Assembly: GCF_000002995.4 (NCBI RefSeq)
Contig: NW_025062479.1
Location: forward strand, 21,510,721 to 21,574,720
DNA from: Brugia malayi
Taxonomy: Eukaryota; Nematoda; Chromadorea; Rhabditida; Onchocercidae
Direction: 5' to 3'
Length of the DNA stretch: 64,000 nucleotides
Shown: one piece after another, positions 39,101 through 50,100 of the stretch
Layout of the letters: the number at the start of each line of letters is the position of its first letter
Position numbering within the stretch: the first letter of the stretch is position 1
Notes under the pieces: model-generated
Seen by the model: only the letters and a program-made list of their open reading frames with translations
The model's database searches: none
What the model was told of the DNA's origin: nothing
Program-made: the position numbers and the translations under genes

Positions 39101-39810
39101 TGTCGCAGATTTTAATATCGCGAAGCACTAAATAAATGTTAACAATGCTTAATATAGCAATTCATTGATGTCTTTCACAATTAATCGTAATGGCTTAACT
39201 GACTTTTATCTTATATCAATTCATATATGAGCACCTATCATGTAATGTCTACTGCAACTCATTATAGTAGCCACCCATCATAATGTCTAGGCAACCCATT
39301 ATACTTTCCTTTGTGATATTCATTCAATCCATTGAAAAACCTATTTTTAAAGTAACTCATTATCATGTCTAGATAATTTATCCTTTGTACAAAAATGTCC
39401 AATTATAAACTACTCCCACATCTTAACACATATAATGTAAGATATAATTGCCATATAAGGGTAATTCTTGTTAAAAGATTTTAGTGTGTGTAAATTGTTA
39501 CCAAGAACCAGACGAGTTCAATTTCAGTTGTTCTCTATCAACGTATTGTCCTATTATTTCTGCTAATAAGGGAATTGGTTTATTTCTCTGTTTCCCCACT
39601 TATTTACATTTACATCCAACGAATCTCCCTGCGATCAAAAACCTCTCCCAAAATTATTAACTAAATGATGAAATCTTCCATGACAATTATTCATGACACT
39701 TCATATCTTTCTTTTTCTTATTTGTCAATCAATTTGAACTCTCTTGTTCTGGCTGTGATTGTTTCATTACAATCAATGCGGAGGTTTCTGGAGTGATTGA
39801 ATTAGGATGG

Positions 39811-40212
39811 TGTCGCGAACTATAATTTCGCGAAGCCTAATGAAAATAATAAGGTTAATATAAAGAAAAACTAATAAAACTAATTAATCTTTTTAAATAA
39901 ACAGTCTTATGGTATCATAAATTATCTCTCCACTCATCATAATCTCTTCTATTAAATTCCTTATATGATCTTATTGTAAATACTTCCAATCCCTCACATA
40001 TGTGATTTTACCATAGGCACGCCCAATCCTCATATAAATGCAATTCTGATAAATAAGAGTCTATTGTCTACTATAAGCCCTCATAACGAATCTAAATTTC
40101 CTCCGATTTTATAAAGTCTATTTCTACTGCTCACATTACTGATAATACGTTTTCATAAAAATAGCGATTCATTAATCTCACTGCTGTATCACAAATACTC
40201 GAGTATCTGACG
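39811..40212 (+). repeat. LTR copy A of the plus-strand BEL/Pao family
   Basis: Begins TGTCGCGAACTATAATTTCG and runs to GAGTATCTGACGA, matching LTR copies B (42569-43106) and C (45155-45644). It lacks an internal part present in B and the last roughly 15 bases, and no primer-binding site follows it. Confidence 0.75.
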
Positions 40213-42560
40213 ACAAAAATAAATTTTTATAATTAAGTTTTGTACAATATTTCATCAGCAAAATTAATAAAACTTTCAATTAATCATGGTTTTAATTCAA
40301 TTTAAGAATTAAAATTAAATTTTATTTCAAATTTAAATTTTGAATTTTTTAAAAATTTTAAAATTTGTGATAGTTTTTTTACATTAAACAAGGAAATTGG
40401 TTCTAGATTATCAACTTTAATTTTAATTAAGTCCTGAATCTGCTAAAAATAGCAATTTTTTGAACTTAATTGATTATGTTATATGCATTGCACCAGAGCG
40501 GGTCATATATGGTGTGGTCATTTTATAGTCTAAATATTAAAATACGCTTTTGTAATTAAGTTTTGCGCAAAAATTCATCAGCAAAATTAATAAAACTTTC
40601 AATTAATCATGGTTTTAATTCAATTTAAGAATTAAAATTAAATTTTATTTCAAATTTAAATTTTGAATTTTTTAAAAATTTTAAAATTTGTAATAAAATT
40701 AATTGAAAGTTTTATTAATCATGGTTTTAATTCAATTTAAGGTTCAAAATTGAATTTAATTTCAAATTTAAATTTTGAATTTTTTAAAAAATTTAAAATT
40801 AGTTATAGTTTTCTTTCATTAAACAAGGAAATTGGTTCTAAATTATTAATTTTTTATTTTAATTAAGTGCCAAAACTACTAAAAATAGCAATATTTTGAA
40901 CTTAATTCATTATGTTATATGCATTGCACCAGAGCGGGTCATATATGGTGTGGTCATTTTATAGTTTAAATATTAAAATACGCTTTTGTAATTAAGTTTT
41001 GCGCAAAAATTCATCAGCAAAATTAATAAAACTTTCAATTAATCATGGTTTTAATTCAATTTAAGAATTAAAATTAAATTTTATTTCAAATTTAAATTTT
41101 GAATTTTTTAAAAATTTTAAAATTTGTAATAAATTAATCATGGTTTTTTATTAATCATGGTTTTAATTCAATTTAAGGTTCAAAATTGAATTTAATTTCA
41201 AATTTAAATTTTGAATTTTTTAAAAAATTTAAAATTAGTTATAGTTTTCTTTCATTAAACAAGGAAATTGGTTCTAAATTATTAATTTTTATTTTAATTA
41301 AGTGCCAAAACTACTAAAAATAGCAATATTTTGAACTTAATTCATTATGTTATATGCATTGCAGCAGAGCGGGTCATACATAGTGTGTTCATTTTATAGT
41401 TTAAATATTAAAATACGCTTTTGAAATTAAGTTTTGCTCAAAAATTGATCACCGAAATTAATAGAACTTTCAATTAATGATGGTTTTAATTCAATTTAAG
41501 GTTCAAAATTAAATTTAATTTCAAATTTAAGTTTTGAATTTTTTAAAAAATTTAAAATTTATAACAGTTTTCTTGCATTAAACAAGGAAATTGGTTCTAA
41601 TTAATCAATTTTTATTTTAATTAAGTGCCAAAACTACTAAAAATAGCAATATTTTGAACTTAATTGATTATGTTGTATGCATTGCACGAGAGCGGAAAAT
41701 AGTGAAGGAATATGTGAAGAAATGATGAAAAAAGTGATGAAATGATGAAAATAGTGAAGGAATATGTGAAGAAATGATGAAAAAAGTGAAGGAATATGCG
41801 ATGAAATGATGAAAAAAGTGAAGGAATGTGTGAAGAAATGATGAAAAAAGTGAAGGAATATGTGAAGAAATGATGAAAAAAGTGAATATATGGTGTGGTC
41901 ATTTTATAGTTTGAATATTAAAATACGCTTTTGTAATTAAGTTTTGCGCAAAAATTCATCAGCAAAATTAATAAAACTTTCAATTAATCATGGCTTTAAT
42001 TCAATTTAAGATTTTAAATTAAATTTAAATTCAAATTTAAATTTTGAATTTTTTAAAAATTTTAAAATTTGTTATAGTTTTCTTACATTAGACAAGTAAA
42101 TTGGTTCTAATTTATCAATTTTAATTCTAATTAAGTGCCAAAACTACTAAAAAAAGCTTATTTTGAACCTAATTGACTACGTTACGTGCATTGTACCAGT
42201 GCTGGTCGTATATTGCGTTGTCATTTTATAGTTTAAATATTAAAATACGCTTTTGTAATTAAGTTTTGCGCATAAATTCATCAGCAAAATTAATAAAACT
42301 TTCAATTAATCATGATTTTAATTCAATTTAAGAATTTAAATTGAATTTAAATTCAAATTTAAATTTTGAATTTTTTAAAAATTTTAAAATTTGTTATAGT
42401 TTTCTTACATTAAACAAGGAAATTGGTTCTAATTAATCAATTTTTATTTTAATTAGGTGCCAAAACTACAAAAATAACAATATTTTGAACTTAATTGGTT
42501 ATGTTACATGCATTGCACCAGAGCTGGTCATATATAGCATGGTCATTTGATAGTTTAAAT
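40213..42560. repeat. Satellite-like tandem array, about 322 bp and 435 bp units
   Basis: Six copies of a very AT-rich unit, marked by TTTTGTAATTAAGTTTTGCG at about 40222, 40547, 40982, 41417, 41927 and 42249. Spacings are about 325, 435, 435, 510 and 322 bp. The 435 bp units contain an extra internal duplication of about 110 bp around ATCATGGTTTTAATTCAATT. The 510 bp unit contains a 32 bp minisatellite. Each unit also has GCATTGCACCAGAGCGGGTC. The array is bracketed by LTR copies A and B. Confidence 0.9.
41700..41885. repeat. 32 bp minisatellite inside the satellite array
   Basis: About five and a half units of AGTGAAGGAATATGTGAAGA plus AATGATGAAAAA, at 41701, 41753, 41785, 41817, 41849 and 41881; spacing is 32 bp except for one partial unit. 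It makes an artefactual minus-strand frame. Confidence 0.92.
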
Positions 42561-42568
42561 AGGGAAAT

Positions 42569-43106
42569 TGTTGCGGATTATAATTTCGCGAAAACTCTAA
42601 CCAAAATAATAAGGTTAATATAAAGAAAAACTAATAAAACTAATTAATCGTTTTTAAATTGTAAACAATCTTACGGTATCATAAACCATCTCTCCATAAA
42701 TTTGGCTTCTTAAGATTTACTACTCATGTAATTTTATGTGAAATTAGCTCTCATCATCTCTTCTTTATATGATCTTAATGTAAACACTTCCAATTCCTTA
42801 CATATATGAATTTACCATATACATGCTTAACCCTTCACATATATGATCTTACTGTAGACAACTCCAATTCATCACATATGTGATTTCATCTTAGGTACGC
42901 CCAATCCTCACCCATAAATGCAGTTCTGATAAACAAGAGATTATTATTGACTATAAGCCCTCATAACGAACCTAAATTTCCTCCGATTTTATAAAGTCTA
43001 TTTCTACTGCTCAGATTACTGATAATACGTTTTCATAAAAATAACGATTATTAATCTCACTGCTGTATCACAATTATTCGAGTATCTGACGATAACTTTC
43101 ACGACA
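42569..43106 (+). repeat. LTR copy B (5' LTR of the plus-strand element)
   Basis: Begins TGTTGCGGATTATAATTTCG and ends TTTCACGACA. Contains the TTCGCGAA inverted motif near its start and an internal duplicated ATATGATCTTA/CATATGTGATTT block absent from copy A. Followed by a tRNA-like primer site. Confidence 0.75.
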
Positions 43107-43114
43107 ATTTTATT

Positions 43115-43135
43115 TGGTGCAACGAGCCGGGAATC
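43115..43135 (+). other. Primer-binding-site-like sequence
   Basis: TGGTGCAACGAGCCGGGAAT starts with TGG, the complement of a tRNA CCA end, and its complement (ATTCCCGGCTCGTTGCACCA) has the layout T-arm, acceptor stem, CCA. I cannot assign the tRNA. It abuts the gag ATG at 43136 and lies about eight bases after the LTR end. Confidence 0.55.
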
Positions 43136-44350
43136 ATGTCTAGCAACATTATTGCAAGCATCCAACCGGCAAAAGAAAGGTTAGCTAATCTTCTTAAAGA
43201 AATAAATTTAATGGAGATCAAGTCTCCGGAATCAAGTATGACACTACAAGAAAAGAAAGATTTTTATGTAATCAAAAAAAGATTACTCGAGGATAAACTC
43301 CAAAGAATTCAATTATGTGTAGCTACGCTCGAATCTATCAATGATAAATGGTTCACATACACTCAACAAATTGTCACAATGAAAAGAAAAATACAAAGCG
43401 GTAACAGAAGACGACCAAGGAATATTCCAATTATTACATGAAAGGAAGGAAGCGATAATAACGCTAGCAGTTCATAAGGATGAAGCTAATCAAAACATGA
43501 CTTTTAAGACTTGACGAATAAACAGGCGAAAAAAGAGATAAAATTTACTCTTGCTTCGAATATTAATGTGATTCTTCCTCATTTGTCGCTACCTACTTTC
43601 GATGGAGACCCTAGACAGTGGCGACAATTTTGGAACAGTTTTAAAGCGGCATTCCACACACAAGCGATTCCACAAATACGAAAACTGAATTATTTGTACT
43701 CATGCCTCAAAGGAAAAGCTCTACAAGCAATATCTGGATATGATATAGCTCCAGAGAATTATGAAGTTATAAGAAAACTGCTCAACGAAAAATATGGCGA
43801 TCACTCAATAGTAACGACATTACTATACAATGAGCTCCAATCAATTAAAAGAAATGAACGAGAATGGATTGGAACTATTGAAAACATAGAACGAGTACTA
43901 CGTCAGTTAGAAGCTTTAGGAGAAAGCCTCGAACACTCAAATATCGAAATTTTGATCGAGAGTGAATTGCCATCATGGATATTAAATAAAATATATAGAC
44001 GAAAGAAGGATATGCACTGGTCAATTCTTAAATTAAGGAACTTTTTGACAAGCCTAGTTAATGTGAATGAGCAGATTAGAAACTGTCAACATTCACTCAC
44101 TCAAACCAATATTAAATATACGACTACCAAACCTGAGCAAAAACAACGGTACAATCCTGGAGGAACTTCAGCATTGTCGACAACAAAAAATAATCAAAAT
44201 CTTTCGAAAATTACAATAAAGAAAAGAAGACCATGTGTATTCTACTGTCGATGTCATTAGGACAGTGATTGTGAGATTTATACTACTCTCAACGCTCGAC
44301 TGAATCGTCTCAAGAGTCTTACATAACAGTGCTTTATGCGATAAAAGGAA
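43136..44350 (+). pseudogene. BEL/Pao gag with frameshift
   Basis: Structural gag protein of the plus-strand element. The first frame (43136-43441) is a coiled N-terminal region. The reading then shifts, and 43511-44260 holds the DUF1759-type core with LPTFDGDPRQWRQFWNSFKA, LNYLYSCLKGKALQAISGYD and LLNEKYGDHSIV. After it a degenerate zinc-knuckle-like stretch appears (CVFYCRCH then DSDC, with a stop between). The same core occurs in the minus-strand gag at 45.8-46.3 kb (LSTFNGDPKIWREFWSSFEA), so the two elements belong to related lineages. Confidence 0.8.
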
Positions 44351-44563
44351 TTCACTTTCTTTGAACAATACAAGGTACCAAAGAAATGAAGAGCAAGAAA
44401 AAATCGTACATTCGAAGGAAAGGAAATGTTCAACTTCTCTTTACAACTCAAAGAAACACATCAAAGAGATTGCCAAAACAGAAATAACTTATTACTGTTG
44501 ATCAAATGGTTATCAATTAGCAATCCTACCCTTGCAGCGAAATTAATACTTCAATGAAACGAT

Positions 44564-45037
44564 GTGATAGCTAAAAGAATTGATGGAAATTTGATACTGG
44601 CTTCTTGCAAATCTGAAGGACCAACAATTGAAAATATCGGATTCAAAGGAGGTTTAATAAGTAAGTTTGAAATTGAAAGAATTAACGCAGAATTAGAAAT
44701 CCTGACTCAAAACTATGAAACAATCAATTCAATACCACATCAAATGAGGGATGAAATCTTTTGGCAAGAAATTTCTGAAGAAGGAGAAAAATTTACTGAA
44801 CAAATGGAAAAAGAATTTAACGAAATTGTTCTACCGGTAGAAGAATTTGAAGACGTAACAATACATTGGAAATTGATTTCTATTTGTACAATTATTGTAA
44901 CAATATTAACTGTTTCAGTTATTCTTAAATGGAAGTTTAAATTGGTTCAATCCTTGTTCCGTACTACTCCTAAACGAAATTCAAATCAAGTTACTATTAT
45001 TACTCTTCCTGTGGAATCACCACACACTAATTCCTAA
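44564..45037 (+). CDS. C-terminal membrane ORF of the BEL/Pao element (possibly env-like remnant)
   Basis: An open frame of 157 codons with a helical N-terminal part and one strong transmembrane segment at about residues 104-124 (LISICTIIVTILTVSVILKW), followed by a basic tail. Position just before the 3' LTR is where some BEL/Pao elements carry an envelope-like gene, and a single membrane anchor near the C-terminus fits the end of such a protein. The ectodomain is missing, so no entry function can be claimed. The true reading may begin upstream of the ATG at 44564, since the frame before it is closed by stops nearby. Whether it is translated is unknown. Confidence 0.45.
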   Translation: MIAKRIDGNLILASCKSEGPTIENIGFKGGLISKFEIERINAELEILTQNYETINSIPHQMRDEIFWQEISEEGEKFTEQMEKEFNEIVLPVEEFEDVTIHWKLISICTIIVTILTVSVILKWKFKLVQSLFRTTPKRNSNQVTIITLPVESPHTNS

Positions 45038-45154
45038 CTAAGGAAGAAATTCCAGCCATTAAACTCCATACTTTTCGCTATATACCTGAAATTCACTCTC
45101 CATTAATTTCCACAGAAATCCCACATTAATTCAATCTCTCTCCCCCTTTGGGAA

Positions 45155-45644
45155 TGTCGCGAACTATAATTTCGCGAAAACTCTAATCAAAATAATAAAG
45201 TCAATATAAAGAAAAACTAATAAAACTAATTAATCATTTTTAAATTGTAAATAATCTTACGGTATTAAAAATTATCTCTCCATAAATTTGGCTTCTTAAG
45301 ATTTATTACACATGTGGTTTTATGTGAAATTATCTCTCATCATAATCTCTTCTTTTAAATTCTTTATATGATCTTATTGTAAACATTTCCAATCCCTCAT
45401 ATATGTGACTTTATCATAGGCACGCACAACCCTCACCCATGCAATCCTGATAAACAAGAGTTTGTTGTCTACTATAACCTTCATAACAAAACTCAATTTC
45501 CTCCGATTTTATAAATTCTATTTCTATTGCTCAGATTACTGATAATACTTTTATAAGAACAAACTTACAATAATTTCTCTACTATATTATAAGCAACAGC
45601 GTATTTGACGTTTACTATCTTTAAGCTCCGAGCGGAACACAACA
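45155..45644 (+). repeat. LTR copy C (3' LTR of the plus-strand element)
   Basis: Begins TGTCGCGAACTATAATTTCG directly after a GGGAA tract and matches copy B through GATTACTGATAATAC. The last 60 bases diverge from copy B; the end near 45644 (CACAACA) is approximate. Confidence 0.7.
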
Positions 45645-45729
45645 ATTAACGTAGGTTTATTTAACCTTTATATCTCACAAATTAACATAAGTCTATTTAC
45701 CTTTATATCACAGATGGCGTCTAATCAAC

Positions 45730-46640
45730 TTTCTTCGATTTACGTTATCCAAATATTTTCATTCCATTACCTGGTCGTTCCTATTGATTGTTTTCCTAAA
45801 AAACTGTTGAAGTTTTATTACGGACCATTGGTCATCTTTTTCTTGTTGATAAACCTGGTTCAGTATCCAATTCGGTAATTTGGATTCTATTATAGTTTCA
45901 ATCATCGGTTGCTCTACGTTTTTGTCAATTGTTTCTAACTGCTTAACATTCTTTCCACTTCTACTATTTTCCAATTTCAGTCGTTTCGTTTTGTATGTAT
46001 GAGTTCATTGTACAGTAATTTTCTTATGGTGTGAACACGACCAAATTTTTCCACTAATAATTCTCTTATAATGTTATAATTTTCAGGTGTCCTATCATAG
46101 CCTCTTACTAGTTGTAGGGCGCTTCCTTCTAGATAGGGAACTAAATAATTTAACTTTTGTATGTCGGGTACATTTGGAGAGTGTACGGAGGCTTCGAAAC
46201 TACTCCAGAACTCTCTCCATATCTTAGGATCACCGTTGAATGTTGACAATGACAGTTGAGGCAAATTTATTACTGGACGACACTCAGTTAGGCTGTGTTT
46301 CTTACTTTGTGTTAAGCGTTTAAGAGCTAACTCGGTATCGTCCTTATTATAATAGTATCTGTACCTATGTTGATTAAATTTAAAATATCTCTATCATCAG
46401 CCATTTCTTCATATTTCTCTTCTTTCTTTCTTTGCGACATTGAAGTTTGTTGAATGTATTCCAACCATTTGTCGGTGATTTTTTCAAGAGTGCCAACATA
46501 TTTTTCGAGGCGCATCAATTTTTCCTTGATGATTCTTACCCTCGTTTCGTATTGCTGGCATAATACTTCTATTGGCTACTTTTGGTCTAACGGAGTTAGA
46601 CCTATTTGTCGTGTTTCATCGAGGAGATCCTCGAGAATTT
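45730..46640 (-). pseudogene. BEL/Pao gag of the minus-strand element, frameshifted
   Basis: From right to left: N-terminal coiled part (MMRLEKYVGTLEKITDKWLE at 46518 downward), then LPQLSLSTFNGDPKIWREFW and LNYLVPYLEGSALQLVRGYD (46264-45977), then ETIIESKLPNWILNQVYQQE (45974-45759). The three pieces are in different frames. It is cut off at about 45,700, where the nested plus-strand element begins. Confidence 0.8.
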
Positions 46641-46682
46641 TCTTTTACCGATTTCGATCGTATAATTATGCTGGCAGACATA

Positions 46683-46699
46683 CTTCATCTCGGGCACCA
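46683..46699 (-). other. Primer-binding-site-like sequence of the minus-strand element
   Basis: On the minus strand TGGTGCCCGAGATGAAG lies 15 bases inside the 5' LTR. It starts with the expected TGG and differs from the primer site of the plus-strand element after TGGTGC. Confidence 0.4.
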
Positions 46700-46713
46700 A
46701 AAAAATTTCCTTT

Positions 46714-47167
46714 TATCGTGGAATGTATCGACTGTCAGATATTTTATTTGATTTCAAACTTGGATTAATCCAACAAAGCGATGCGCAATGAAAGATGTAA
46801 TATGTTTTTAAGCAATAAGGTATTATTAAAGGTTAACTCCAAATGTAGAAGAATGAATGAACAAGCAATGACCGAAAAGGATGAATCCAAAGAATGGATG
46901 CCCAACCCCTTTCTCACGGGGGATGTCTCTTGGCTTATATACCGAATTTTATGACAGTTGAGACCTAGCGGAGAGATTTGATTTGTGAAAAACAAAGGTT
47001 GTTGACAGCTTTTATATTGAGGAAGGGGAAGTAATAAACTTAATGACTTAACGATCTTAACTTAGATTAATTATAGATGCGAAATTGTTTAGTGATTGAT
47101 TGATTGATCAAACAGGTGCTAAAGGATATTAACATTTGAATATAATTTAAGTGTGTCGTTTTTACAA
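46714..47167 (-). repeat. 5' LTR of the minus-strand BEL/Pao element
   Basis: Matches the 36030-36319 LTR at both ends, with about 160 bp more in the middle. Boundaries are approximate because the terminal bases are mutated (TTATCGTGG instead of TGTCGTGG). Confidence 0.65.
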
Positions 47168-50100
47168 CTGTGATTCTTGACTTTCTAATTCTAAATTAAT
47201 GTTGCTTTCGCAGAATATACTATCTGTTTAAGATAAAATTTATTCTTCTTACAGAGTTTGTCAATGTCACCACCTCTACCAATCATAGGGGCAACCTTTG
47301 ACTGGATTAGTATGTGTCCTGAATGTAACTCCTTGATTTCTTGTAGATTAATTTGAAGAAATAGCCAGATGCAGTCAGCACGTTACGTTTTTTCTAATAG
47401 TATGTTAATTCCTGGAAAATTTTGGAAAGTTTATTATTTTATTTAAAATTTGCAATACTGAAATTTGTGATATTATTTTCCTTTTTGCATTTTTGTTGTC
47501 ATCTGTCAGATCAACACAAGCTTTGTTTGCATGCGTTACAAAATTCCTGTAAATGATTTGAAATGATTATCTTTGATCAGAAAATTGTAATCTAGAATTT
47601 AGTTACTGCTCATGTAACGTATAGCTGTTAAATGACCACTTTGCTAATTCTTGATTAATAATTCATTGGTTTGCCTTGTTCAGTTTCTTGAGTGCTATGG
47701 TATCCCAGTTGTGCACTTCTTGTTATTGTTCTCCAATTGTTCAGCTTGAAATTGTATTTTTTTTTTTTTTCTTAAAAAAAAAAATAAAAAAATAAAAGCA
47801 TATAATTGTCACAAAGAGATAATTATCACCCGATTGAGAAATAATCAGCCTTATTAGTGAAGAATTGACAAATAATTTATTTACTGTTCTAGTAGTGGTA
47901 TTCTTCTCATTCTTTTGTATAATTTGTTACACTTTGATAAATGTTATCGAAGATTATACATTCTCTGCGAAATAAATGACAACGATGGGATGGGAATGGA
48001 TTACTGTAGAAATTTAACCATGAAAGGTTGATATAATCTGAATTTATGTTTATTATTTTCTTATCCAAAATAAATCGATCGCAGAGGTACATTTTCGATT
48101 TTAGTGACACTTTTCAGGTGTTTTTTTTTATATGTGCGAACCTTTTCATCTACTTGAAAAATTAATTAAAATTTTGTATTAGTTAAGAAAAATATACAAT
48201 ACAGATTAAAATGATCGAATGTTTTAATAACAGTAACATTCTTTCCTTTTCTAAAGAGGCATTGCAAAAAGAAGAAATTTCTTTGCTTTGAAAAACATTC
48301 ATTTTTGCTACATAATCCTGGTGCAACAGACACTCGCAAATTATGAATAATGAATAATTTGTATCAAAGTATATTGTCAACACAAGAGAGATGAATTATG
48401 TCGGTGATGTAATATGAAGCAAAATGATGTTATTAATAGAATAATATTCTGTCTTTTGATGAAAAGGAAAAGTGATATGCTATCTATCCATCTACCACAA
48501 ATTCATATCACAAGTTGATATTCAAAGCGAATTATTGAAATTATATCTTCAAAAATTCACTTGCTGCTATAAATAAGGAACTTAGTGCCATATGATATGA
48601 AATATGCATATCACTGATTTTAAAGAAAAATAATGTTCATGTTGCAATAAAAAATTATGTGTTATAAGATATTGATGTTAATTACTGTTATTTACTTGTT
48701 GATATAAATTGTTATTGATTATTGATTGATGTTAATACTTCTATTAATAATTACTCTTAAAAGAAGCAAGTTATTATTTAAACTTTTCTTTTAAAATTTG
48801 ATTTTCTTTACTTTTAATCATCACTTTGAAAAAAATTTTAAAGCACTGCTAACTTTCAGCTCTAATTAAACTGCCAAAGTCCCATGGCCATAGATCGCAA
48901 ACTGACAACTCCTGACTCAGCTTTCAAAGTGATATCGACTTTTTTTATTGTACAACTTCATTAGTATTTGAAAATCATATTTTTATAAAATTCACTACTT
49001 TATTTATAAAAGTCGTTTTTTAGATGAATTGAAAAATTTTTTCCTATTGAAATTAATAACAAGAACTCAGGTTCTAAAAAAAATTAGTGTTTCATTTTCC
49101 AATACCATGTCATTATCTCATCATTTCATCACCTTACCAGCATTTCATTTTTTACAAATTACAAATTAATTACGAACCGATTGCAAACCATTTACAAACC
49201 ATTTGAAGACCTGCTTCATTCCATGCATTAAAAAAATTTTTCTGTGCTAATAAAAATATGTTTTCTACGCTAATAACGTTTCAGAGTATTAGCAGACAGT
49301 TCAAACAAAGCGAAGTGGAGAAATCTGTGAAAGAAAAGTTGAAAAATTAAAAAGAAATGCTGTGCAGGAGTTTTCGTTTTTCTTTTTTTAAATGAAGTTT
49401 TGACCAAACATTTATGGAAGATATTTGCATTGCACTGAGAATGATTCAACAATTATTGCTTTCGCTTTCTTTGCTTTGTTAGGTGATAAATTCATTGCAA
49501 CCGGATTGATGGATAGATCATTTACCGTATTATGCCACAGAATAAAGTTGATTAGATAGAGTAAAAAAAATAATTTACATTTGCTAAAACCATAGGTCAA
49601 ATAAATCATATTCACACAAATTGTTTTAGTTTTGTTTTAAATTGCGATTAAAGGCAAGCTAAGAGAACACATATTTGAATATTTATGTAAAATGTCGTTT
49701 GTCATTTCTTCGCTGTTTTTTGCTTTTTTTTATCAAGATTTTTAGCAGATCAAACAACTGAAGTAAACAACTATTTGAAGATATTCACATATGATCTATC
49801 TATATCCTTCCATAACTGTTTTTAATGCAATATGTTTAATTGACAAGAAAATTCCAGAAATATATTGCTAACGAAAGGTTTTGTGAAACTCTTTTGATCA
49901 ATAAAACATTTCTTCAACAGATTTCAACTGGAACCTTCAAATAGTAAACATATAGCAACAATAATTATTTCCATAGCATAGTTTGTTGTTAGACTTTTCT
50001 AGCTTCGAAAAGTTGAATTTTTTCATCAACTTCTAGGTAAGTCCCAACTCCTGTTTCTTTCTTCGCATGAATTTTTTCCAAAATTTTCTTCGTCTTTGCA

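Larger units (their letters stand above)
42569..45644 (+). mobile_element. BEL/Pao LTR retrotransposon, plus strand, pol-deleted derivative
   Basis: LTR B (42569-43106), primer-binding-like site, gag, a short C-terminal membrane ORF, then LTR C (45155-45644): only about 3.1 kb in total. Protease, RT, RNase H and integrase are all absent between the gag (ending near 44245) and the membrane ORF (from 44564), so about 4 kb of pol has been lost relative to a full element. It lies in the gag/pol junction of the minus-strand element and so is younger than it. LTR B and C differ visibly, so it is not recent. Non-autonomous at best. Confidence 0.8.
36030..47167 (-). mobile_element. BEL/Pao LTR retrotransposon, minus strand, degenerate and interrupted
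   Basis: Read on the minus strand: 5' LTR (47167-46714), primer-binding-like site, gag (46.6-45.7 kb), a 7 kb block of other repeats, protease/RT pieces (38.5-36.7 kb), then the 3' LTR (36319-36030). The gag carries the DUF1759-type core and pol has the DUF1758 protease and BEL-type RT/RNase H signatures. Frameshifts and stops occur throughout. The integrase is not recognisable; only a short stretch follows the RNase H region, so the 3' part of pol was probably deleted. LTR lengths differ (290 against 454 bp), and I see no clear target-site duplication. Inactive by inspection. Confidence 0.8.

Noticed and set aside
41660..41902. 80-codon minus-strand ORF rich in Phe, His, Ser and Ile
   Set aside because: Purely the translation of the 32 bp minisatellite; three units make 96 bases, so the frame stays open by chance.
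46454..46768. 104-codon plus-strand ORF
   Set aside because: Antisense of the minus-strand gag N-terminal region.
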